This document shows positions 23,701 through 35,249 of a DNA stretch of 64,000 bases, piece by piece. This stretch comes from Erigeron canadensis (lineage: Eukaryota > Streptophyta > Magnoliopsida > Asterales > Asteraceae), in the NCBI RefSeq assembly GCF_010389155.1, contig NC_057763.1, positions 45,490,645 to 45,554,644 of the forward strand, written 5' to 3'. A program made the position numbers and the translations under genes. The notes beneath the pieces were generated by a model. The model did no database searches and was not told where the DNA came from. It saw nothing but the letters and a program-made list of their open reading frames with translations. Positions within the stretch are counted from its first letter, which is position 1. Each line of letters opens with the position of its first letter.

Positions 23701-25243
23701 TAAACATCATGAGATGTATGGAAGAAGTCTAAGATCAGGCAAGGCCACTAGAACTGAATAGTTGTTATGCTCAATATATCAAAGTCAAAAACTTCATAGA
23801 TGAAAATGATCAAGCTAGATCTTCACTATGTCTAGTGTATATAGCTAGATTTGGCATTTCGGGCCAAGGTTAATTAGCTTAATTAGAGGAAAATGCATAA
23901 ACTTCATAGATGTTTAGAACTAGTTAAAATACACATCGGTCCGGCCAGCTGAAATATCATGGTTTAACAGTTAATGGATACATGTGTGCAGGATTATGGA
24001 GTAACTATAAGTTTATATCGCTCGACATACTTGGTTGATATTGTGAAAGAAAACATTGGCCGCGTACTGAAATTGGATTCCATTCAAGGAGGCAATGCGT
24101 GGAAAGGGATGGATGTGTTGGTTTTCAATTCATGGCATTGGTGGACACACAAAGGACGACTACAACCGTATGCATGATCATTCATCTCCATATATAGCTA
24201 GCATTTTTACATCATCTATAATGATAATACTAATAATTAAGTTGATTATCTCATATGTTATATATATATTCCAATAGATGGGATTATGTGCAATATGGCT
24301 CAACTGTATCAAAAGATATGGACCGTCTGGATGCATATTATAAAGGCATGACAACATGGGGGAAATGGGTCGACCTTAATGTTGATCCATCCAAAACCAA
24401 AGTAATATTTCAAGGGATCTCTCCTTCACATTACGAGTAAGTGTTTCATATCCAACATCAAGCTAGCTAGACGGCCACTATTAATACTTTTAAAAACTAT
24501 ATATAGACCCTGCAAAGAAAAGAAACTGAGATTATAACAATGTACAAGCAAAATGTCATTCATTGACAGGTATTAGTGACCATTAAAAGTGTCACTAAAT
24601 CCATTTTAGGTGACCCATTTTAACAAATGTAGGTAAAACATATAAGGGTTTTTACTTTTTAGTGACACATTTTGCTAAAAAATAGTGTCACTAAGTCACA
24701 GTTTTTTAGTACTTTTAAGAAAGTGTACGATAACTGCAAAAGTATAGCTAGGTAAAAATGGAGCAGGTAAAAATCCTTACCCATACTATAGTAACACTTT
24801 TTATGGGGAAGTAGATGTTTTGAGCATGAGTGACACTTCTATTGCTTTTAATGACACTTTTATGGCTTTTAGTGAAACTTTATAAATGTGTCATATATTT
24901 TAATGTTTTTTAGTGCACAATGAGATATTTGATTTACGAAATGTTTTTCACAATTAGGGGGAAGGAATGGGGATCATCCTCCAAGAGTTGTTATGGAGAA
25001 CTCCAACCGCTGCAAGGGTCAACGTATCCTGCAGGGTTACCTGAAGCACAAGGTGTTTTGAACAGAGTTCTAGGGGGTGTAAAGAAACCCGTTTACTTGC
25101 TAGACATCACGACCTTATCGCAGTTGAGGAAGGATGCACATCCCGAATCTTATGGTGGCGGTTCAGGTGTAGATTGCAGTCATTGGTGTGTTCCTGGGCT
25201 GCCCGATACTTGGAACCAACTCCTATATGCAAGCTTTACTTAA
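20786..25243 (+). CDS. TBL38: Trichome birefringence-like (TBL/DUF231) wall O-acetyltransferase family protein, TBL38-like
   Basis: Golgi or cell-wall protein of the TBL family, whose members transfer acetyl groups to wall polysaccharides or, for some TBL38 clade members, may remove them. Exons are 20786-21138, 22564-22735, 23992-24167, 24278-24436 and 24958-25243. All have GT-AG borders and matching phase, and give 381 residues, normal for the family. An N-terminal signal anchor ([17 protein letters not shown]) and an Asn/Ser-rich linker come first. The TBL domain follows ([17 protein letters not shown]...SCPYID), then the DUF231 domain with the catalytic GDS motif ([14 protein letters not shown]), [12 protein letters not shown], and the C-terminal DxxH motif ([14 protein letters not shown]). 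Intron 1 (1425 bp) contains a MITE. The sequence reads closest to Arabidopsis TBL38 from memory; TBL39-41 are alternatives. All key residues are intact. Confidence 0.92.
21171..21447. mobile_element. MITE in TBL intron 1
   Basis: The ends GTTATTTTAGGACC and GGTCCTAAAATAAC are perfect inverted repeats, and a second inner pair (ACATGTGTTTTTTTGTAACT / AGTTACAAAAAACACATGT) matches as well. It sits between two TA microsatellites, so the target duplication may be hidden in TA repeats. Confidence 0.7.
24560..24915. mobile_element. CACTA-like subterminal-repeat remnant in TBL intron 4
   Basis: AGTGACACTTTTA-type words and their complements (AAAAGTGTCACTAA) recur at least eight times, in both orientations. 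Such arrays are typical of CACTA transposon subterminal regions. No CACTA end was found, so the assignment is tentative. Confidence 0.35.
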
Positions 25244-25381
25244 TTGAAAAATTATGTTGTTGTGTGCCGGTCTAAGATAACGTTTTGATCTTCGTTGGAT
25301 CGATCAAGATAACGTTTTTTTAATCTTCTCATCACTACCTGAATTACAAGATAAGTTTGTGTTCAAGGTTTATAATTTGGG

Positions 25382-25501
25382 AAGTGATATATCAAAAACA
25401 ACTTTTAGTTATTCACAACAATGTATGCTTTATACAGTTGTAAACTGTACAGTATATACATTTATTGTGAATGACAAAAAACTGTTGTAGATATATCACT
25501 T
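25382..25501. mobile_element. 120-bp palindromic MITE, 3' of the TBL gene
   Basis: The ends AAGTGATATATC and GATATATCACTT are perfect inverted repeats, and the interior continues as a hairpin (TTCACAACAATGTATG / CATTTATTGTGAA). It begins 140 bp after the TBL stop and may lie within its 3' untranslated region. Confidence 0.7.
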
Positions 25502-26454
25502 ACCATATAATTTATTTCATTTGGCCCAAAATAATTGTCCATCATAGAATATGTATAACAATAGCTAAAGTGTTTCTTTTGTCTTATCTCATGTATAGTA
25601 TACATTGGCACATTGCAAAGGGCTTTCAATCCACATATAATAGCTGCATGATTCTTAGCTTATTTGTGGTTATGTGCATTCTTGAAAATAAAAGTTATCG
25701 GTCAAGTTTTATAATCAATGTACGTACATCCAACAAAACATTTTTAGTTGGGTATATATTTAAATCTTCCAAAATAAAAAAAGGGAAGAATTTAAAAGAC
25801 AAAAAGTAAAATAAGATACAAAATAACTGATTAATATTATTATTAATAGTAATATACAAAATCATTCATTATTAATATTGCTATAAAACATTTAATGATT
25901 AAGTCTGATATTTTTTATGTCTACATTTTCGTTTGTTTTTTTTCCTCTCTTTACCAAATATGTATTATGCTAAACAAATTAAGTTTTTTTTTTAGAACAT
26001 TAAACAAATTAAGTTGATATGAAAAGTTCGAAACGCGCGTGCAGTCGTGCACTAGTCTTTTTATTTTTGGGCTGTAAAGCCTGTGACTGGTAAATCATAG
26101 TATCATACTGGCATTTTTGGGCTAAAAAATTGGGCTTTAGGCAATTTCATGTTCATTACTTCATTTTACGAATCCAAATATGGCCATGTTTTCGTGTTTA
26201 TCTTATATATATATTATATATAAAAGTTGTAAAAATGAAATCAATGCTAAGACTTAAAAATTAATTAGGTGTTTAATGATTTTACTTGGATTTATGATTT
26301 TACTAATTATTAATGGTGGTGATTGGGTTATTCGGAGCTATAGTAAAATTTTTATGTATATGTAGGTGTTAAATTTTATTTAATTGTTATTAATGGAATG
26401 ATTCATGAATTATTGAGTGTCTTTTTAAATTTTGCAATCTTTATATATATATCT
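25502..26454. other. Intergenic
   Basis: No gene was recognised. GCGCGTGCAGTCGTGCACTAGT near 26034-26055 resembles a Helitron 3' end (GC hairpin then CTAG|T), with low confidence. Confidence 0.35.
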
Positions 26455-26824
26455 AGGGGCCCTTATTTTGGGAATCCATTTCTTTGTAAGAACTGTGAGA
26501 ACTCCTAAATTTTATATAGGATAACACGTTTTTTTTTTCATTTACATGTGAAACGTTATAAAAATATATGTTGCAGAAGAAAATATTTTTTTCAAAACCT
26601 TATTTATAGCCATTTGTCACATGTGAACGAAAAACGTGAACAAATGCATTCACAAGTTCACAAAAGGCTATTTTGAAGGTTTCTTCAAAAATTTTCTTCT
26701 TTAACATACATTTTTATATCATTTCACATGTGAATGAACAAAAGAAACATGTGAACAAACATATAAGTTAAGAGTTCTCATGGTTCTTACAAAAAAAATT
26801 GGTTCTCAAAATAAGGAAACTCTC
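26455..26824. mobile_element. MITE with AGGGGCCCTTATTTTG ends
   Basis: The left segment CCTTATTTTGGGAATCCA...TAAGAACTGTGAGAACTC is mirrored by the right segment GAGTTCTCATGGTTCTTACA...CAAAATAAGGAAACT. It is flanked by AT microsatellites. No coding potential. Confidence 0.6.
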
Positions 26825-29040
26825 TCTATATATATATATATATATATAAGTTGTTCGTTTTCCGGTTTATGTATATGAATGAATGTATAAGTTAGTAATA
26901 AGTTAGTGAATTATGTATGATGGGTTATGTAATTAGTTAGTGAGTTATGATCGCTGGAAGCTGAAAGAGAATGTAATTAGTTAGTGAAATTTGGGAATTG
27001 GAAACGTTAACAGTATGGTATTATTAATTATCTCATGTAGTTTCAATTAATTCATAAGCAGCTTACTTTATTAGAAGTATCTTTCGTTTTCTCATAGTTA
27101 AGGGTAAAGTTGTTTGCCTCTGACAAATAACTATTCTATTAAACACATGACCCTTCCAGCCTTCCTTCATCCCTTTTAATTGGTATTGCATTAAACCACA
27201 TCATCCTATTATATGGTTACTTATGAAATTTAGTGGTCAAAATCAGTCGTCAAATAAACCTCTTGCCAACATGACTTTGTAGATTTCTTATTTGTTGTTA
27301 TTGTTGTTTCTTCATGCCTCTTTTGGATTTTGGCTTTCAATATTTAGCTATTGGTTTTAAAGTACTACTCATATTTGGGTTTAAATTTGTAAGTTCAATG
27401 TTCTAATCATCTGAATTTGTGTGGGAAAGATCTCAAGCGAGAGGATGGGCATTTTAATTGTGAAGGCTCCAAAGCGAAAGTCAATCATCCACGGACAAGG
27501 TATTGATTCTACCTACACGGATTCCCTATGTTAGCATGCAGTATCAGTTTTACTTACATTGTCTATGTTAGATGGTTTCACATGTATAGGATTCAGCTTG
27601 AGATTGTGATGGCATGATGAAACCAATGAGAAGCTGCTCATAGGGATGCCAAGTCACTGTTGGAAGAACACCTTAAGGTATAAATGCATTAATGCGATGT
27701 TGTAGATAATGGGTGAACAATGTGCACTTTTGTGTTGATGTAATATGCCAGTTCACCCTTTACAGGTGCGGGATGACTCACCTAATGCATCTATTTTGCC
27801 AGATCATCCCGATGCATCTGTCTTGCCGGCTGCTCTGAAAGCCGGCCTCGGCACAAAATACATGTTTCAAATAAAGAGTCAAAGAAAATCTTTTACAAAT
27901 ATGAAGTTCCAAAATTAAAATCATACGTCATACCAATGGATTTTTGTAATTGTCATCTTCGTAGGTTTTTTTTAATTGTTTCTCTGCAGGCTCATCGAAC
28001 AACACGAAAACAATAGTAGTAGTCTCATTGATCACATGTTGCTGGACTTTAACTGTCGTTTATATTCGGGGGATGTCATTAGCCGTTCGGTCAAAAGTTC
28101 AGATAACTACACCTTACCTAAATGTGTGAAATAGGGAATTACCATATGACGGAAACAATGATGTATTATTTGAACATTCTTGATTCATTAAAAAGGAAAC
28201 TGTTACCCCCCAAGAATGTATCTATGTTTAACTTTTCTGTCTCGGTTCAGTGGCAGTGTCATGTGTCAAGATGGGCTGGTAAGCTGGTTGGGTAACGGGT
28301 CAATTTTTTGTAGATGTAAGTGTGCCCGTTTGGTCTCACATGAAAACACCTTTTGCCCACTTTAAATTCATTTTATGAATTATTAATAAAATTATTATCA
28401 TAATAATCTGAATTTTGGAGAAAAGTTGATATAAGAGATATAATTGCTTTAAAGCATACATCAGCTACTTTCTACCCATTAGACCTATTGCCTATAAAGC
28501 TAACTTTCATTTCTGAGAGAAAATGTAATCAACCCATTCCTGGGTAACTGAATTGACTCACCACCTCGACTAAATTGAATGGTTGAGTTGCATCTAGAAC
28601 TGCTGGCAAAGTAGTTTTGATCTAAAAATATCTTAAAAGAATTATTTATCAGTATACAAAACAAATGTAGGTTATGGGTTATGATTCTAAGAAAGAACAC
28701 TTTCTTACTTTGCATCGTTTTTCAATTCATTTCCCGGAGACGAGATTCTTTTACTTGGGCATTTCAGCGGCGACAACGTCAACAAATGCAGCATTAAAAG
28801 GCTGAATATTAGTGAGGACCCAATTCCAACAAGACCCTTATGCATGCTTACGCTCACTTTGGCACGGAGTTATCGACGGCTGCCATGGTGGATACAACCC
28901 TACACGTATTCAAAAAGGTGGACACAACACCAAATGAGCTAATGGATCCCAACAGTCATATTAAATATAGAAATTAGTACTGGTATGTTTAACTATAACA
29001 ATTACTTCAAAGTTCAAAAACATTATTGAAATTATATCCA
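26825..29040. other. Intergenic with exon-like scraps
   Basis: At 27448-27503 there is MGILIVKAPKRKSIIHGQ followed by GTATTG. Near 27635-27677 there is a frame reading HRDAKSLLEEHLK followed by GTATAA. A CTTTACAG acceptor at about 27765 is followed by VRDDSPNASILPDHP. They look like decayed exons but stops intervene, and I do not recognise the protein. Nothing else supported. Confidence 0.3.
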
Positions 29041-29043
29041 GGC

Positions 29044-29052
<9 letters not shown>

Positions 29053-29096
<44 letters not shown>

Positions 29097-29111
29097 TGTG
29101 CGTGTGTGTAT
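29053..29111. repeat. GT microsatellite
   Basis: A TG run of about 36 uninterrupted bases, followed by interrupted TGTG. It can form Z-DNA and is length-variable. Confidence 0.9.
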
Positions 29112-31635
29112 AAATTATTGAAGGGAACTTTTTTACGTGGCATATCACAGACCTGGAAGGAAAAGCACCATGAGGTTTATGGTTCATAGCAAATCACAAT
29201 ATGTTATGCACATGGTAAACACAAATTTTGTAGTTGTCAAAAGTTTTGATAACCTAACGTGTGTGCTTTTTACAATGTGGTGTTTAGGTATCCTTACAAT
29301 AATCACTTTGATCATTATAAACTATTAAGTTTTATTTCTACTTTTTTTAAACACTAATTCACAAGATTTGTGCAAAAGGCCCCATCCACATAAAATGATG
29401 ATCTTCTTCTATAAAGACCAAATTGCCACCAAATTTGGATCACGAATCTGAAAACAGGGTAACTCAACTTTAATGGACCACCAATTCACAAAATTTGTTT
29501 GCACATACTAAAATGGCAGTTTTTACGCCAGTAGCTAAGTATTTAATTTGTGTAATTCCAATACTTTATAGGCGGCAAGATGGGTGGGTTGTGCAGAGTG
29601 GGTAATGGTTCAAGATGGGTTTGAGTTGAAACATGGCATATTTTTGTACATTTTAAAACCAATCAAGGAAATGGGTCAAACTGGTAAAAAATCTCTCAAA
29701 GTTCACTTTCAACGCATAACTCTCCTATAGAATTTTACTCCGAAAGTTGGACCATCACTCAAAGAATATAAATAGAAGCTATGTTAATAGAAGTGTGATT
29801 TATATATGAGGTCTTAGTTCTACCCAATTGTTTTATTATCTCATACTTCCAAACAACAATAATGATATGTTATAAACCACATTAGCATAAAGGTGTTTCA
29901 TTATATAATGAGTATTGTATAACTGAACGGTTAAACCACATGAGCATAGAGGTATATCATCATATAATTGAGTGGGTTAAAATTTATGATTATAAAGGCG
30001 GACGAACCTAGTAAAAGGAAAATATTAAGTGACACAATAACCACAGATGGTAACTCATATGGACCCAAGCTATAATGATCCTTTCATTTGTTGATTCGCC
30101 AAGATTGTTTATCAAGACTTTGAAGCTGATGTTGACACTTCTCAGGTGGCGGCTCAAAGCTTGAGCAATACCGAGATAACAAAGACTCGTTGTGTGTAAG
30201 ACACAAAAGAGAACATGTCATTGATTTGTTTCTGTTCAGCCCAAAATTGCTTTCCGATGTGTCATATAGGTTCCTTGGAGATGCCATGACCAAGGACTCA
30301 TAGAGAACTTACAACACATACTGAAACGGCTTCTACTTTTACATGCTTTCAAAGTTTATCACTTCAAACATATCAAGACATTCTATTTGTGTCAAGGATA
30401 TCCCTGTTAATCAAATTGTGCGCTTTCCCATTGGGACTATTTTCTTTTCTTTTACATTCATAGGCAACAAGCTCTGCACTAATAGAGTGTCTTGCCATAT
30501 ATTTGCAACTGAACGGTCAAGTCTAAAGGTACTTGCAACTGACTGGGTCAAGTAGAATGGAGCATGATGTTCCAACTTCAAAGGAAAATCAGTAAATTAC
30601 TAAAGGCACTATTGCATAATGTTTTGACATCTCTTGGGAAGGGTCTCCTGCCGTCGAGTTTCTTTAACGTCATTATTGTTGGGTTATGCTGACTGGAATT
30701 CGTGGAAGAAGGTGAGTGTTTTCACCCGCTTCAATAGTAGTTGTAATACTTTTACCTATTTACCCCAATAAGCTCATTAGGTGTGTATCGACTTATTTGG
30801 CATCAACATGGTCTTAACTGCAAACGGTTGCATAATGTTATCGCATAAAATTACTAGAATTTTTTTTTAATAAGGTAAGATTTAAGATGGAAGACATAAG
30901 TCTCTCACACATATCAAGACTATTTACTCTTTATTATGAAGATTGCCTCCGTAAAGTCTTGCCTCTTTTTACATATCATAAGAAGTTTATTATTATACAC
31001 ATATTTAACCTGATTTAGACACTAAAAAATATTACTGTATAAACATCGGCAACAAAATGCATGCAAACAACGAATTTCACATTCGACGTGTGTAGCACGG
31101 GCTTTTGAGCCCTCGTATAAACTTAAACTTAAACTAATAAACATGATATGTGATAGATAAATCATAAATGTTATTATATATTTAAAAAAATAAATACATA
31201 AAATCATTTTCCAAAAAAAAATGAAAAAAAGTTCAGATATATGTACACAAAAATTTTATAAATAAAAATACATAGAAATGAAATACTATGAAAACGTTGT
31301 ATATATATAACCAATAATATGATAACTTATAACTATTAGATAATTTTAGAAAAAAATAATTCTAATTAAATGTTTTTAATTATGAAAGTTACTTGAGTAG
31401 CCGACCATGTTAGTTCATTCTTGCAAGAAGTCTCTAATTTACCAAAATATACTCCACTTAATAGATAACTTAATAGTTAACATATACAGTATATTGTTAA
31501 AATTATGACTTTAGTTGCTGCTATTCAAAAAAGAATTATCACTTTAATAATCATTCCCGGATCTTAGACAAGGCAGGAGGCCCGGAGGGTCATGAGCCTA
31601 AGGCCCAATACATCATATACATGAAGACATGAAGT
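29112..31635. other. Intergenic
   Basis: AT-rich. Short open frames at 29137, 30084 and 30343 lack domains. No gene supported. Confidence 0.35.
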
Positions 31636-31644
31636 GATGAAGAT

Positions 31645-32088
31645 CAATGTTTTAAAATCGTTATTTTAGTTATACCGGCGTGGAAAAATTTTCCGGTAAT
31701 ACCGGAATTACCGGCCGGTACGACTATTTTTAATTTATTATATTTTTTTGTGTAAAAATCTTACAAAACTTGTTACAATTTAACAAAAAAAAGTCAAAAT
31801 GCAATTATAATTTACTCAAAAATAATATCAAATATGTATTTTATAACAAAATATAGGTTTTAAAGTTCACAAATAACAAAAGAATAACATAAAATTATCA
31901 TAAAAATAAATTTTTTAAAAAATCAAAATTTATATTTTGAAAATACCGGAAATACCGGTATGGTAATACTGGAAAATACCGGAAATACCGGCCGGTATTG
32001 AATAGTGAAAATATCGGACTTAAAATACCGCCGTGGTCTCCGATACCGGTAATACCAGTAATACCGTCGATATTTACCTTAAAACATC
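31645..32088. mobile_element. ACCGG-rich DNA transposon, 9-bp flanking repeat
   Basis: The flanks GATGAAGAT (31636-31644 and 32089-32097) are identical. The ends CAATGTTTTAA and TTAAAACATC are near inverted repeats. Inside, ACCGGTAATACCGG-type words occur many times near both ends and the middle is AT-rich. The end sequence fits an hAT-like or MULE-like non-autonomous element. Related fragments lie at 40717-40790 and 53615-53880. Confidence 0.6.
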
Positions 32089-32097
32089 GATGAAGAT

Positions 32098-34893
32098 GCT
32101 CGTTTAATTTATTTTTCATTTAAATATTACATAATGCACTACAAGTTTTCCAGCATCAACCCATTAATTTAATATTTCAAGTTTTCAACCAATTTTATTC
32201 AACTTGAAATACGTTCGACACTCTTCTATTAAGATTCAAATATTATTTAGTTTTATACTTTCTTTGATCCGCCAATTAGTTTTTTTTTTTTGTATAGTAT
32301 TTTGCTTTTTAAAATCTTATCTTCATATGTTGAATAAAGTTCATGCATTGTTAATTTGTTTTAATTGTTAAAAGATAATGTGTTAGACAAAATATGATTG
32401 AATGTCTTTCAATTATTACTTGATTAGTTAAACGGTGAATTTATCGACTATTATTTTAAGGGTCTAATTTTTTTTCCTTTTTACTTTTACCACTTTCATA
32501 GATCGACGACCCAATTTAATATATAGTAGTTTCGGGCCATTTAAACTTATCTGAAGCCGTACCACACGTCCTCACTAGTCGTAATTCGTAAATAACTACT
32601 TGATATTAGTTCTGTTTTTGGAATATATATATATATATATAATTATTAAAACAGTAGGAAACCGAGCCTTCTAAAGCATTCTTCAAACTCAAAGTTATTC
32701 TAAAAAATTATCACGTAAGATTTATGTTACGTGGCATCTCCATAAATTTTCCACAATATTTATATGTGAAAAAGAAGAAACTATATTTATTTCATTATTT
32801 AGATTCAATTTTATAAGGCAAGTATACTCTTTCATTATATTAAAAACCGATTTGCCATGCACATTATTGTTTTCCATCGATCAACTAGCACAAAGTTTAT
32901 TTTGTATACTAATGCATAAAACAATAAATTTTGTCATCATTTCCTTTAATAAAATGTTTACCAAAGTTTCTAACGAAAATTTCATACGAGACCATTTAAT
33001 ATTTTGATGTTTATGTGAGCTCTTTTAATAATATTAATATTTTAATATCATATATAAAACTCTTTTGTTACGTGATTCATAATTTATTTATTTTTCTCTA
33101 AGTGAATTTTGAGTAAATTCGGGTTGCACAACTACAAGAAAAGAAGGTTTACTATTTCAAATTCTTATGGATTTAGTATTTTAGTTTGAAGGTTTTTATG
33201 GGGGTGGTTGTTTCTTTGATAAGTTGTAAGATGACCCCTCATATCATATTTAGCTTCATAAACATTGAAGAATGTAAATGTTATGTAGTATTTGGTATAA
33301 ATAGGTTTTTCGTTGATATGCAATTGTGTTTTTGCTACAAAAATGTTTATGGATATTTTTGTTTCAGTAGAAAATCATTCTTAAATATATGTAGCTTTAT
33401 TTATTTGCTTCTATTAAATTATGTATATTTTGCATCATCTAATTTTCTTTTTTCCGTTTTTATCTAAATTATATTTATGTGTAAACATTATTTCTCATCT
33501 TCGTATGTATCTCCAAAACATTTTGATAATTTGATATATTTATTATATTCATATTTAACATTGTTTTGTTTTTATTAATGTGTTTGCAAATTAGATAATA
33601 ATCGCATTGAACTAATTAAACAAAATATTAGTTATTGTGTGTGTCTACGTCAAAGGGTTTAAGTTAACACCAATCTAACAATAACTTATAATATTTCGCG
33701 CATCGCGCGGGGTAAAAGACCTCGTATATATATATACTAGGTATTTTTACCCACACGATGTACAGCTATTTAACAAAATTGTTCATGGTTTTTAAAAACA
33801 CTCATATTAATATCAAAGAACGTTATATATATATATATATATATATATGATTTAGAGGACGGGCATCGACAAATATTTTCTAACTACTTAATTCTTTTTG
33901 CTGGCATTTTCAAATCTTAACAATGTTGCGTAATACCACTACCTCCAATCAACTTAATGTTTATTTGAAATTATAAGTTCGGTGACATAACTATTACGCT
34001 AAAAAACTATGATGGCTAACTATTTGCAACCAAATTTGCATACCCATTTAACAAATAATAACCAAATAGCTCTACAGATTAATTGTACGTGTTGTATATA
34101 TAGAGTAGATGAAGAGATATGCAAGGCATAAAATAATCTATGTATATATAGGCTGAACATTGATTTTTTAGTTAGTGATATCATTTATCTAATTAGAAAG
34201 ACTATTTTAACTAGTTCTTATAATTAAAGATTTGATAGTATATGATTTGATAATATGTGCTTTTTAAATTATCTTGATTTGTGATATCTTTACCACATTA
34301 ACATTGAGTTTTTCTTATTCATAATATGTACGGGGTTTTTTTAATTTTTTTATAATATGTTAGATTTTGTTAAATATACAATATTATTATAAAAGTTTGA
34401 AGATGTCATATAAGATAAATCACACGTGGTAGTTTTTTAGCCTAGTTTTGAGTTTGAAGAGGGCTTTAAAAGGTTAGAATTTCAATTGTTTATATATATA
34501 TATATATATTTTCAAGTAATTGGAAATAAAATTTTGTGATTGGGGACAAGTAGAGATGGAAAACGTGCATGTCAACGAACTCTTACATCATTGTTAGATG
34601 ATTATAATCTAGCTAGAAACTTAGAAAGTGACCTTTGAAGTCGCTTCGCCGACTTAGAATTTGTACTTTTAACTTCTTGCGTGTTGGTACCAAAGGGGGC
34701 GATTATTTGGTACTTTGACCCAGTCAAATCAAACTAAAGACTTGAAAGAAAGCAATCTTAATTTTCGTAGAAGCTTTCAAATATGAAAGAATGAAAAAAA
34801 TTCCTTTCAAACAAGTAACAAGATATATTTAAGAGAAAAAAAAAAAGTCAGATACTAAAAACATCTAATAGTTTCCCATATAATATTAAGGGC
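32098..34893. other. Intergenic, AT-rich, with two facing Helitron-type ends
   Basis: At 33696-33736 a GC hairpin (CGCGCATCGCGCG) plus GGTAAAAGACCTCGT runs into a TA repeat, followed at 33737 by CTAGGTATTTTTACCCACACGATG on the opposite strand. This looks like two Helitron 3' ends pointing at each other. No gene found. Confidence 0.35.
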
Positions 34894-35035
34894 GAAGGAA
34901 ATATGAGGCTATTAGACACTTAAATTGAGTGAAAAACCCTTCACATACTTTCTTTTAAACCATAAAAATCATAGAGCCCAAACATTTATTCAAAATATTA
35001 AAAAATTGGTATGTGAGTGTAACAGCTCCATACTC
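34894..35035. mobile_element. MITE family X, copy 2
   Basis: This contains ATATGAGGCTATTAGACACTTAA, CCATAAAAATCATAGAGCCC and AACATTTATTCAAAATATT, then TTGGTATGTGAG. These are the same blocks as at 40031-40190 in inverted orientation. Confidence 0.6.
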
Positions 35036-35249
35036 ACTTTTTCTTAACATTAAACCCAATTTTTTAAGTTAAAGGAAAATTTTGTTAATCTTTATTACAG
35101 TACAGCAAAAACACACTAATAATCACATGAGTTCATTCGATTACATAGCACATACTACAATATTACATTCCAATTGTTGGTTTTTTTGTATTGTATATTG
35201 CTATAGTAATTTAGAGTTTATTAATAATTAATTAAGTTTTTTTTTTTAG

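Noticed and set aside
28961..29143. Open frame with a Thr-His repeat
   Set aside because: It is the translation of the GT microsatellite.
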